Shown piece after piece: positions 1 through 5,963 of a stretch of DNA of 6,513 bases. Source of the DNA: Candidatus Zixiibacteriota bacterium (GTDB taxonomy: Bacteria; Zixibacteria; MSB-5A5; SM1-73); contig CP070839.1 in NCBI GenBank assembly GCA_020341875.1, forward strand, positions 1,767,150-1,773,662, in the 5' to 3' direction. The translations under genes and the position numbers were made by a program. The notes beneath the pieces were generated by a model, which ran no database searches, had not been told where the DNA came from, and saw nothing but the letters and a program-made list of their open reading frames with translations. How positions within the stretch are numbered: position 1 is the first letter of the stretch; each line of letters starts with the position of its first letter.

Positions 1-741
1 AAACCGATTAAGACCTCCTATTGGACGGAAAGTTCCAAGTCGAAGCTGTATCAATTTCTGGAGGGAGAACTGAAAGCCGGACATCAGGCCTACATAGTCT
101 ACCCCTTAGTGGAGGAATCGGAGAAGGCAGACCTAAAGGCGGCAACTGAAAGCTACGAATGCCTCAAGGACGAGATCTTCCCCCACCGAAAACTGGCCTT
201 GCTTCACGGACGCATCAAGAGCAAGGAGAGGGAGAAAGTGATGCAGGCCTTTCGCCAGGGGGAATATGACGTCCTGGTTGCCACCACGGTGATCGAAGTA
301 GGGGTGGACGTCCCCAACGCAACGGTTATGGTGATCGAACATGCGGAGAGATTCGGGCTCTCCCAACTGCACCAGTTGAGAGGGAGAATCGGCAGGGGGG
401 CAGATCAGTCCTGGTGTCTTTTGGTGGGGAATCCGCCCCTCTCCCAAGAGGCGGAAAAACGGCTGAAGACCATGACCGCAACCAACGACGGGTTCAAAAT
501 CTCGGAGATGGATTTGAAACTGAGGGGGCCGGGCGAGTTCTTCGGCACCCGACAACACGGACTTCCAGAGCTAAAGATCGCCGACATAGTGACCGATGTC
601 AAGCTCTTGTACCGCGCGAGGGATTGGGCCTTTCGAATAATCGGAGAGGACCCCAAGTTGAGCCAGGCCGAAAATCAGTGTATTCGATCTACTTTCATCC
701 GGAAATATAAAAAGAGGTTCTCGTTGGTGGACATAGGATGA
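1..741 (+). CDS. recG: ATP-dependent DNA helicase RecG, C-terminal part (5' end outside window)
   Basis: RecG is a superfamily 2 helicase that reverses stalled replication forks and drives branch migration of Holliday junctions. The reading frame is open from base 1, so this is the last 246 residues of a protein usually near 700 residues. The second helicase lobe is clear. LLHGRIKSKER (fragment residues 67-77) lies in the motif IV region, VATTVIEVGVDVPNA (93-107) is motif V, and QLRGRIGRG (125-133) is motif VI with its ATP-contacting arginines. The RecG-specific C-terminal section follows: the DGFKISEMDLKLRGPGEFFGTRQHG stretch begins near residue 163 and corresponds to the TRG region that couples ATP hydrolysis to DNA translocation. 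An internal GTG at 109 is not a start, because the conserved sequence AYIVYPLVEESEK runs across it. The wedge domain and helicase motifs I-III lie upstream of the window. The gene ends at TGA 739-741 and is followed by a strong hairpin. Confidence 0.97.
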   Translation, partial: KPIKTSYWTESSKSKLYQFLEGELKAGHQAYIVYPLVEESEKADLKAATESYECLKDEIFPHRKLALLHGRIKSKEREKVMQAFRQGEYDVLVATTVIEVGVDVPNATVMVIEHAERFGLSQLHQLRGRIGRGADQSWCLLVGNPPLSQEAEKRLKTMTATNDGFKISEMDLKLRGPGEFFGTRQHGLPELKIADIVTDVKLLYRARDWAFRIIGEDPKLSQAENQCIRSTFIRKYKKRFSLVDIG

Positions 742-766
742 AAGCTTATCTAATAAGACAAATCCT

Positions 767-797
767 TGCGATCGGGCCGGGTTACCGGCCGATCGCA
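767..797 (+). terminator. Strong GC-rich hairpin after recG, possible terminator without a T-run
   Basis: Bases 767-780 pair with 785-797 around the loop GTTA, giving a 13-bp stem with one bulged G on the left arm. It starts 25 bases after the recG stop. The stem is strong enough to pause or end transcription, or to protect the 3' end of the message. However, no run of T follows it (AGAACACAGATT), so it is not a canonical intrinsic terminator. The structure is seen directly in the sequence; the role is inferred. Confidence 0.5.
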
Positions 798-882
798 GAA
801 CACAGATTCTCACCTATAGGTTAGGACATTCAGCCCTGCCGCCGAAACGACAAAAGAGAGAACCAGGTATGAGGGTAAAACC

Positions 883-1440
883 ATGAGATCATTCTTTGTT
901 CGAGACGAGATTCTGTTCACCGGGGAGCAGATCGGCTCCTTCTGGGCCTACAAGAATTACGACATCCTGGGAGACAACATCGTGGCTTTCATCGGGCCCT
1001 GTCGGATCGAGGAGAAATACATCATCGGCATAGACCATTTCAAGAAGAAGACTCAGATTAAAAGCGAGCGTATGCTCCACTTTATGGCGGAGCACTTCGA
1101 TCTGGATCTGGAGAAAGCGATTCTCAGGCAGAAGCTTCTGGTGGACATCCTCAAGGATAAGCTGAATCACCGGCTCAAAGGAGACGTGTTGCAGAGATGG
1201 GGGGATGACTTGTTCGACTCAGGTTTCAAGCTTACCGTCTCCGCTACCGTGCGGACCTCCGTCTCCACCAAGATTCATCTGGGAATTAACATTTCCAGCA
1301 AGGACACCCCGGTGAAAACCAAAGGGCTGGAGGATTACGGGATCGATCCCAACGACATCTCCCAGGCGGTGATGGACCAATACCGCCTGGACATGCGGCT
1401 GATTTCGCAGAAGCTCTGCAAGACCAGGAGCATCCAGTAG
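883..1440 (+). CDS. DUF366-like protein of unknown function
   Basis: This 185-residue soluble protein has no signal peptide or membrane segment. From memory it resembles the DUF366 family, known mainly from archaea and some bacteria. The matching stretches are SFWAYKNYDILGDNIVAFIGPC (residues 19-40), MLHFMAEHFDLDLEKAILRQKLLV (64-87), WGDDLFDSGFKLTVSA (106-121) and STKIHLGINISS (128-139). The length fits that family, which has no established function. The section GDDLFDSGFKLTVSA followed by HLGINI resembles, in order and spacing, the lysine-containing core of lipoate/biotin ligases (NDxxVxGrKIsGsA, then HGTLLLN). Lys116 would then sit at the catalytic lysine. That is my inference, not an assignment. 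The ATG is preceded by GAGGG (871-875), about 8 bases upstream. The next gene starts 66 bases downstream. The family call rests on recalled motifs only. Confidence 0.65.
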   Translation: MRSFFVRDEILFTGEQIGSFWAYKNYDILGDNIVAFIGPCRIEEKYIIGIDHFKKKTQIKSERMLHFMAEHFDLDLEKAILRQKLLVDILKDKLNHRLKGDVLQRWGDDLFDSGFKLTVSATVRTSVSTKIHLGINISSKDTPVKTKGLEDYGIDPNDISQAVMDQYRLDMRLISQKLCKTRSIQ

Positions 1441-1463
1441 TCAGGTGAAAAAACACCTGCTGG
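1434..1463 (+). other. Hairpin overlapping the end of the DUF366-like gene
   Basis: CAGGTG (1442-1447) and CACCTG (1454-1459) form a perfect 6-bp stem around a loop of six A. The stem can be extended past a 4-base bulge (TAGT, which includes the stop codon) by CCAG (1434-1437) pairing with CTGG (1460-1463). No T-run follows, so termination is unlikely. It could be an RNA-processing or stability element between two co-transcribed genes. The pairing is seen; the role is unknown. Confidence 0.4.
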
Positions 1464-1506
1464 TTTCGACGAAGCTCCGAAGTCAACAAAAAACCAAAGG
1501 GAATGT

Positions 1507-1737
1507 ATGGAGACACAGAAGAAAATACGTCAGGCTTTGAGAAAGGCAGGCCAGTTGGAGAAGGTGATCAAGGAGATCATTCGGGATACAGACGATTACG
1601 ATATGGCCAGACTACTTAAGAAGGTCGATGCAGAGTGTATGGATGCCCAGCACAATCTGGTCTTGGCCGAGAGGTTATGCCAGGCCATCAGCCCGAAGAA
1701 GACCAAGGAAGGGAAGGCAAAGAGCAAGAGGTGCTAA
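1507..1737 (+). CDS. Small helical protein of unknown function (76 aa)
   Basis: I do not recognise this protein with confidence. It reads as two amphipathic helices: roughly residues 4-26 (KKIRQALRKAGQLEKVIKEI) and 32-61 (DMARLLKKVDAECMDAQHNL and onward). A Lys-rich, probably disordered tail ending in Cys follows (62-76). The pattern RKAGQLEKVIKEIIRD followed by a second helix recalls the CsoR/RcnR/FrmR family of small metal- or aldehyde-sensing repressors (RxxGQxxGVxxMI). However, the position where that family carries its first Cys ligand is Tyr31 here, and no H-x3-C pair follows. Cysteines are at 44, 58 and 76. It may be a relative without the sensing site or simply a similar coiled coil. 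AAAGGG (1496-1501) lies 5 bases before the ATG and supports this start. It lies 66 bases after the DUF366-like gene and 90 bases before the DUF1844 gene. It looks like a real gene because it has a ribosome site, a typical codon pattern and a tight position. Confidence 0.7.
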   Translation: METQKKIRQALRKAGQLEKVIKEIIRDTDDYDMARLLKKVDAECMDAQHNLVLAERLCQAISPKKTKEGKAKSKRC

Positions 1738-1827
1738 ACCCTGCCGCTCCCTGAAACAGACCGGCTGGCGTCTTTCCCGTGGCCCATCTATCCAACTACT
1801 CCGGTAAAACCAACAAGAGAGGACCAG

Positions 1828-2277
1828 ATGCCCGAGAATGAATCCGAGAAGAAAGGCGAGTTTTATTTCGTCCAGCTAGTTATCACGTTTCAGGCCGCCG
1901 CCATGCAGCAGATGGGCAAGCTGCAAAATCCCCTCACCAAGAAGGTCGAGCGGAACTTGGATCAGGCCAGATTCTCCATCGACATGCTGGAGATGCTCCA
2001 GGACAAGACCAAGAACAACTTAACCGAAAACGAAAAGAAGTTTCTGGAGCACACCCTGTACGAGTTGAGGATGAATTACATGGACGAGGTGAAGAAGGAC
2101 CAGCAGGAGGAAAAGGAGAGAGACGCCAAACAGAAGGAAGAAGCCGAGGAGCCTCCCGGCGCCAAGGAATCAAAAGCAGAGCAGGACAAAGAGAGGCAAG
2201 AGGATAAAGACTCTGCCCGAATGGAAGAGGATGGGGGACAATCCGGCACCGAGGACTCTGCGGAGAAGAAAGACTGA
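1828..2277 (+). CDS. DUF1844 domain protein with long charged C-terminal tail
   Basis: Residues 12-90 match the DUF1844 family. There is a first amphipathic helix (FYFVQLVITFQAAAMQQMGK), then NPLTKKVERNLDQARFSIDMLEMLQDKTKNNLTENEKKFLEHTLYELRMNYMDE. The signatures NLxxAxxxIDMLxMLQxKTKxNLTxxE and LYxLRMxYM are typical of the family. The function is unknown; members are small, mostly helical, cytoplasmic proteins. Residues 91-149 are an extreme low-complexity tail rich in Glu, Lys, Asp and Gln. They are probably disordered or coiled coil, and longer than the short acidic end I would expect for this family. The start is supported by GAGAGG (1817-1822), 5 bases before the ATG. The 90-base gap upstream carries no clear terminator, so it may be transcribed with the two preceding genes. 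A 218-base gap separates it from the PspC gene. Confidence 0.88.
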   Translation: MPENESEKKGEFYFVQLVITFQAAAMQQMGKLQNPLTKKVERNLDQARFSIDMLEMLQDKTKNNLTENEKKFLEHTLYELRMNYMDEVKKDQQEEKERDAKQKEEAEEPPGAKESKAEQDKERQEDKDSARMEEDGGQSGTEDSAEKKD

Positions 2278-2359
2278 GAGGTCTCAGGATTAAACCACGA
2301 TGATGGCCTCACTCGTCGGACCGGACGTTCCCTTCCAACCGGCACGAACCTCGAGTTGT

Positions 2360-2403
2360 CGCCTGCCAGGCAAGGCGGAGCATAGATAACCCAACCCCGT
2401 TGG
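2360..2403 (+). other. Two small hairpins between the DUF1844 gene and the PspC gene
   Basis: CGCCT (2360-2364) pairs with AGGCG (2373-2377) around an 8-base loop. CCAAC (2391-2395) pairs with GTTGG (2399-2403) around CCC. Both stems are perfect but only 5 bp, and neither is followed by a run of T. They lie in the 218-base non-coding gap that separates the two apparent transcription units. They may contribute to ending the upstream transcript, but they are weak enough to arise by chance. Confidence 0.25.
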
Positions 2404-2495
2404 ATGTCCCGTACTCCTTGTAAACATTTATATGAATCTGCCCCAGAGGAGCTCTCGTATACTGAGAATGAACCTCCAAGTTAGAGGAGACCGAT

Positions 2496-2882
2496 ATGCA
2501 AAAGAAGATCTATCGCTCTCGAACAAACTCGATGATAGCCGGCATATGTGGGGGGCTGGGTGAGTACCTCAGCGTCGATCCAACCATCATCAGGGTGGTG
2601 GCGGTGCTTCTGATCATTCCCGACGGCATCGGACTTTTGGCGTACATTATCGGGTGGGTGATCATCCCCCGGCGGCCGGAGATGGAGGCGGAAATGGTGG
2701 CCCCCGAGAGATCCGAGCGCAGTCAGCTTCTGCCCGGGCTTGCCCTCATCCTGATCGGGCTGATCTTTCTTTTGAACAATCTCATCCCCTGGTTCGACAT
2801 CGGCTATCTCTGGCCCTTAATCCTGATCGTTCTGGGCGTGGCTCTGCTGCTCAAGGCCCACAAGAGGGAAACTCCCTCCTGA
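2496..2882 (+). CDS. PspC-domain membrane protein with LiaI/LiaF-like C-terminal membrane segments
   Basis: This 128-residue inner-membrane protein starts with a PspC domain (residues 3-60): KKIYRSRTNSMIAGICGGLGEYLSVDPTIIRVVAVLL is the family signature, followed by a membrane segment (about 41-58) and the closing IIPRRPE. PspC is a membrane component of phage-shock envelope-stress responses. A short charged linker (61-77) leads to two more hydrophobic segments (79-97 and 102-120, with the pattern PGLALILIGLIFLLNN...WPLILIVLGVALLLK). These resemble the membrane region of LiaI/LiaF proteins. GAGGAG (2484-2489) lies 6 bases before the ATG. It ends 27 bases before the toastrack gene, which has the same style of N-terminal membrane segments, so the two probably act together and share a transcript. 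No PspA, PspF or two-component system is in the window. It is therefore not a classical psp operon, and I give no gene symbol. Confidence 0.93.
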   Translation: MQKKIYRSRTNSMIAGICGGLGEYLSVDPTIIRVVAVLLIIPDGIGLLAYIIGWVIIPRRPEMEAEMVAPERSERSQLLPGLALILIGLIFLLNNLIPWFDIGYLWPLILIVLGVALLLKAHKRETPS

Positions 2883-2909
2883 GCTGAAATCTAATGAGGA
2901 GATCGAGGT

Positions 2910-3854
2910 ATGAATATCGGCAGAATTAGAAACGGAGCAATACTCATATCGGCTGGCGTGATCCTGCTCTTAAACACCATGGATCATCTCTCCTGGTCGG
3001 TATGGTTCAGGATCTTTTCCTTGTGGCCGGTGATTCTGGTGGCGATAGGAATTGAGCTGTTGTTCAAGAAGACCCGTCTTTCGTTTCTAACCCTAATCTC
3101 GCCCTTGTTGTTTTTCGCCGCCATCCTGGGCCCGGCGTTCGTCTTTGACTCATACTTGGGAGTAATGGGCGCAACCAGCCAGACATATCACTTCAGTGAG
3201 GATTTGGATTCCACGTTGACCGAGGCAAGCGTCTCAGTTCGGCTTAACGCCGGCGATCTGGTGATCTCATCAGGCACGGGCAAGTTGATCTCGACAGATC
3301 TCGACTATTTCGAAAGACAGCCGGTCGTCACATATAAGGCCTCAGAGCCGGACAGCTCGGCCGAGTTTAAGCTAAGGGACCGGGAGAGGAGACGGTTGGA
3401 ATGGAACCTTCACAAGGGACGGTTTCACGGGCTCTGGGGCAGGAAGAATTGGGAGATCAGATTAACTGAACGTATTCCCATCGACCTGACGGTCTATGTC
3501 AAAACCGGTGACGCTGACCTCGATCTTTCCGGGTTGCAGGTTCGCATACTCGATTTGGAGACGAGAACCTCAAATGCAAGAGTGAAGATCAGCAATCTGG
3601 TGGATGAGGTAAGCGCAAGAATCGAGTCCAGGACGTCCAAGGTTTCGGTCTCCCTGCCGGAGGACATGGCGCTCAGAATCGAAAACCACAGCAACTTAAG
3701 CTCAACCAGCTTCTCCTGGTTTACCTTAGAGGAAACAGACGACGGATACGAGACGCCGAACTTTGACCAGGCTCCAAGGAGGCTGACCTTATACCTCGAA
3801 GGTTCACTCACCAAGCTGAAGATAAACAGATACGAGTCATCCGAAGGTATCTGA
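2910..3854 (+). CDS. LiaF-like toastrack-domain membrane protein
   Basis: This 314-residue protein has an N-terminal membrane region of three segments (about residues 8-22, 35-52 and 58-79). They carry the RNGAILISAGVILLLN...LWPVILVAIGIELLF pattern shared by LiaI/LiaF-type proteins. From about residue 105 onward it is beta-rich: VSVRLNAGDLVISSGTGKLI, then DYFERQPVVTYK, then IPIDLTVYVKTGDADLDLSGLQVRILDLETRTSNARVKI. This series of short repeated strands (G-x-L-x-I/L and D-L-x-x-R-T-S-N-A-x-V) is typical of the toastrack (DUF2154/LiaF C-terminal-type) domain. In LiaF-type systems this domain works with a membrane partner in sensing or signalling cell-envelope damage; which partner it uses here is unknown. 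GAGGAG (2896-2901) lies 8 bases before the ATG. The following non-coding gap suggests the transcript ends here. Ligand and signalling output cannot be read from the sequence. Confidence 0.88.
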   Translation: MNIGRIRNGAILISAGVILLLNTMDHLSWSVWFRIFSLWPVILVAIGIELLFKKTRLSFLTLISPLLFFAAILGPAFVFDSYLGVMGATSQTYHFSEDLDSTLTEASVSVRLNAGDLVISSGTGKLISTDLDYFERQPVVTYKASEPDSSAEFKLRDRERRRLEWNLHKGRFHGLWGRKNWEIRLTERIPIDLTVYVKTGDADLDLSGLQVRILDLETRTSNARVKISNLVDEVSARIESRTSKVSVSLPEDMALRIENHSNLSSTSFSWFTLEETDDGYETPNFDQAPRRLTLYLEGSLTKLKINRYESSEGI

Positions 3855-3992
3855 CGCACGACACTGTTTCAACCCCTCAGCCGGGCCTGGAGGACACAGG
3901 AGGCGCTGGGTATTCAGATCCGAGACCCCTCTAGCGCAGTCAGCGTGCATTGCTTTGGCATTCTTTCCTCCGATTAGCCTCCCACCAAGAAG

Positions 3993-4012
3993 AAAGCAGA
4001 CTATTGCTTTTT
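3993..4012 (+). terminator. Weak intrinsic terminator candidate after the toastrack gene
   Basis: AAAGCA (3993-3998) pairs with TGCTTT (4005-4010) around GACTAT. The right arm runs straight into more T (TTTTT at 4008-4012). This is the only hairpin in the window that ends in a T-run. The stem is short and AT-rich, and it lies about 140 bases after the toastrack stop codon, so it is a modest candidate for ending the pspC/toastrack transcript. Confidence 0.3.
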
Positions 4013-4161
4013 CTCAGGGATTTCTTAACTTGAGAGTGAAGGATACGGAAGGAGCAGAGGAAGCTCAACTCTAAGGCGTCTTTTTGCTCTCCGCGAGCGG
4101 CGGGCTGCTCTCAGACACCCGAGATTCGAGCTCATGATTCAGCTATGGTTCAGGAAAGGAC

Positions 4162-4166
4162 GGAGG
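4162..4166 (+). promoter_or_regulatory. Ribosome binding site that decides the hutU start
   Basis: GGAGG at 4162-4166 sits 5 bases before ATG 4172, ideal spacing. The in-frame ATG at 4145 has no comparable site in front of it and would place this GGAGG inside the coding region. This favours 4172 as the true start. Confidence 0.75.
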
Positions 4167-4171
4167 TCCCC

Positions 4172-5875
4172 ATGCAATGCAAAAAGGTAAAAGCACCGAC
4201 AGGCGACGTGATCTCCTGCAAGGGATGGCATCAGGAGGCCGCCCTGCGCATGCTAAACAATAACCTGGATGAGGAGGTTGCTGAGAAACCGCAGGAGCTT
4301 ATCATCTACGGGGGCTCGGGCAAAGCCGCCCGAAACTGGGAGTGCTATCATGCCATCGTCGCAAGCCTGAAGAATCTGGAGAACGACGAAACCCTTCTGA
4401 TCCAATCGGGCAAACCGGTAGGAGTCTTCAAAACGCACACATATGCTCCCCGGGTATTGATAGCCAATTCCCTCCTGGTGCCTGCCTGGGCAACCTGGGA
4501 GAAGTTCAGGGAATTGGAGCGGCTGGGGCTGATCATGTTCGGGCAGATGACCGCAGGAAGCTGGATCTACATAGGTACCCAGGGGATTCTGCAGGGTACT
4601 TACGAGACTTTAGCCAGCGTGGCCTCAAAGCATTTCGGGGGCGATCTTAGGGGCAGGTTTGTGCTCACCGGCGGCATGGGAGGGATGGGCGGTGCCCAGC
4701 CTTTGGCCGTCACCATGAACGGCGGTGTGATCCTGGATGTGGAGGCGGATAAAAGCAGAATCGAAAGACGCCTGAAAACCGGATACTGCGAGAGGATGAC
4801 CGATAGCCTGGATCAAGCGCTCGCCTGGGTCCAGAAAGCCAGGGAGAGAGGAAAACCTCTCTCAGTTGGTCTCCTGGGGAATTGTGCCGAGACGCATCCG
4901 GAGATCTTACGGAGAGGGATAATCCCGGACGTGGTGACCGACCAGACCAGCGCGCACGATGAACTGAACGGATATGTTCCCGCCGGCATTCCATACGAAG
5001 TGGCGCTGATTCTAAGAAAGGATAATCCCGAGGAATACATCAAGAGGTCCATGGAGTCGATGGCCACGCATGTTCAAGCCATGCTGGATTTCCAGAACCA
5101 GGGATCGGTGGTATTTGACTACGGGAACAATCTCAGAGGCCAAGCTCAGAAAGCAGGCATCGAAGATGCCTTTGCCTATCCCGGATTCATTCCTGCCTAT
5201 ATTCGTCCCCTCTTCTTCGAAGGAAAGGGTCCTTTCCGTTGGGCAGCACTCTCAGGTAACCCGGAGGATATCGCTCTAACCGACAAGGTGGTCCTAAGGG
5301 AGTTCAAGCAGGATGAGCCTCTCTGCCGCTGGATCAAGCTGGCCCGAAAGAAGGTTAACTTCCAGGGATTGCCTGCTCGGATATGCTGGCTGGGATACGG
5401 TGAGCGGGCGCATTTCGGAGACATCATCAACCGCATGGTCAAAAGGGGACGGCTCAAAGCTCCCATCGTGATCGGGAGAGACCACTTGGATTTCGGCTCG
5501 GTGGCTTCGCCTTTCCGGCAAACCGAAGCAATGAGGGATCACTCAGATGCCATAGCCGACTGGCCCATCTTAAACGGTCTTTTGAATGCCGTCTCCGGCG
5601 CATCCTGGGTCTCCGTCCATCACGGCGGAGGAGTGGGAATCGGCAACTCCATTCACGCAGGAATGGTCATAGTGGCGGACGGTTCAAAGGAGATGAAGAT
5701 AAGACTTGAGAGAGTCTTGACCAACGACCCGGGAACCGGCATTGCCCGTCACGCGGACGCGGGTTATCCGGAAGCGATTAGGATCGCCCAGGAAAAAGGT
5801 GTCAAGATTCCAATGCTGAAACCGGAAGATAAGGGGCCGCAATCCGAAGAGGTCGTGAAGAAAGAGGGAGAATAG
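4172..5875 (+). CDS. hutU: Urocanate hydratase (urocanase, EC 4.2.1.49)
   Basis: HutU converts urocanate to 4-imidazolone-5-propanoate, the second step of histidine degradation, using tightly bound NAD+ as an electrophile in the cytoplasm. The 567-residue protein is full length for the family (about 550-560). Positions from ATG 4172: IIYGGSGKAARNWECY (44-59), QSGKPVGVFKTH (78-89), QMTAGSWIYIGTQGILQGTYE (125-145), the glycine-rich NAD-binding stretch TGGMGGMGGAQPLAVTMNGG (166-185), and RICWLGYGER (403-412). In this last motif Cys405 matches the conserved catalytic-site cysteine. GRDHLDFGSVASPFRQTEAM and SVHHGGGVGIGNSIHAGMV follow. An upstream in-frame ATG at 4145 would add nine residues without family similarity and lacks a ribosome site, so 4172 is preferred. 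The last 15 or so residues are a charged extension. No other hut genes are in the window; a membrane-stress module precedes it and an outer-membrane protein gene follows 88 bases later. Confidence 0.97.
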   Translation: MQCKKVKAPTGDVISCKGWHQEAALRMLNNNLDEEVAEKPQELIIYGGSGKAARNWECYHAIVASLKNLENDETLLIQSGKPVGVFKTHTYAPRVLIANSLLVPAWATWEKFRELERLGLIMFGQMTAGSWIYIGTQGILQGTYETLASVASKHFGGDLRGRFVLTGGMGGMGGAQPLAVTMNGGVILDVEADKSRIERRLKTGYCERMTDSLDQALAWVQKARERGKPLSVGLLGNCAETHPEILRRGIIPDVVTDQTSAHDELNGYVPAGIPYEVALILRKDNPEEYIKRSMESMATHVQAMLDFQNQGSVVFDYGNNLRGQAQKAGIEDAFAYPGFIPAYIRPLFFEGKGPFRWAALSGNPEDIALTDKVVLREFKQDEPLCRWIKLARKKVNFQGLPARICWLGYGERAHFGDIINRMVKRGRLKAPIVIGRDHLDFGSVASPFRQTEAMRDHSDAIADWPILNGLLNAVSGASWVSVHHGGGVGIGNSIHAGMVIVADGSKEMKIRLERVLTNDPGTGIARHADAGYPEAIRIAQEKGVKIPMLKPEDKGPQSEEVVKKEGE

Positions 5876-5963
5876 AGTCTGAGATGTGCTCCTGCCGACG
5901 ATGCTCTAAGTCTGCGGACTCCATACGTCTCTCTGTCTAACCCTGAAACGAGGGAGGATTCAA

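Larger units (their letters stand above)
3855..4171. other. 317-base non-coding gap before hutU
   Basis: I see no gene here on either strand. It contains an imperfect hairpin (GCGCTGGGT 3903-3911 with ACCC 3925-3928 and AGCGC 3933-3937, four bases bulged out), the terminator-like hairpin at 3993-4012, and a purine-rich stretch (about 4030-4065). The last 150 bases or so should hold the hutU promoter and leader. I cannot point to a -35/-10 pair with good spacing. No known riboswitch structure was recognised. Confidence 0.6.

Noticed and set aside
133..558. 141-aa open frame on the - strand opposite recG
   Set aside because: It lies wholly inside the strongly conserved recG frame, and its protein has no recognisable domain; it is a shadow frame.
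109..741. GTG at 109 as the start of a separate short helicase gene
   Set aside because: The frame is open to base 1 and the residues before 109 fit RecG, so this is an internal codon of a gene cut by the window edge.
869..886. Five-codon mini-ORF (ATG AGG GTA AAA CCA TGA) overlapping the DUF366-like start codon
   Set aside because: It overlaps the start as a leader peptide would, but its ATG lies over the ribosome site of the real gene and five codons arise easily by chance.
2418..2463. Possible promoter before the PspC gene (TTGTAA at 2418-2423, TATACT at 2458-2463)
   Set aside because: The two boxes are 34 bases apart instead of about 17, and neither has a matching partner at proper spacing. 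The TATACT alone, 33 bases before the start, is not enough.
4710..5542. Several - strand open frames of 60-94 aa opposite hutU
   Set aside because: They overlap each other and the conserved urocanase sequence, with no ribosome sites or domain signatures; they are by-products of coding composition.
5909..5920. Small inverted repeat AGTC-TGCG-GACT between hutU and the outer-membrane protein gene
   Set aside because: A 4-bp stem with no T-run is too short to be meaningful.
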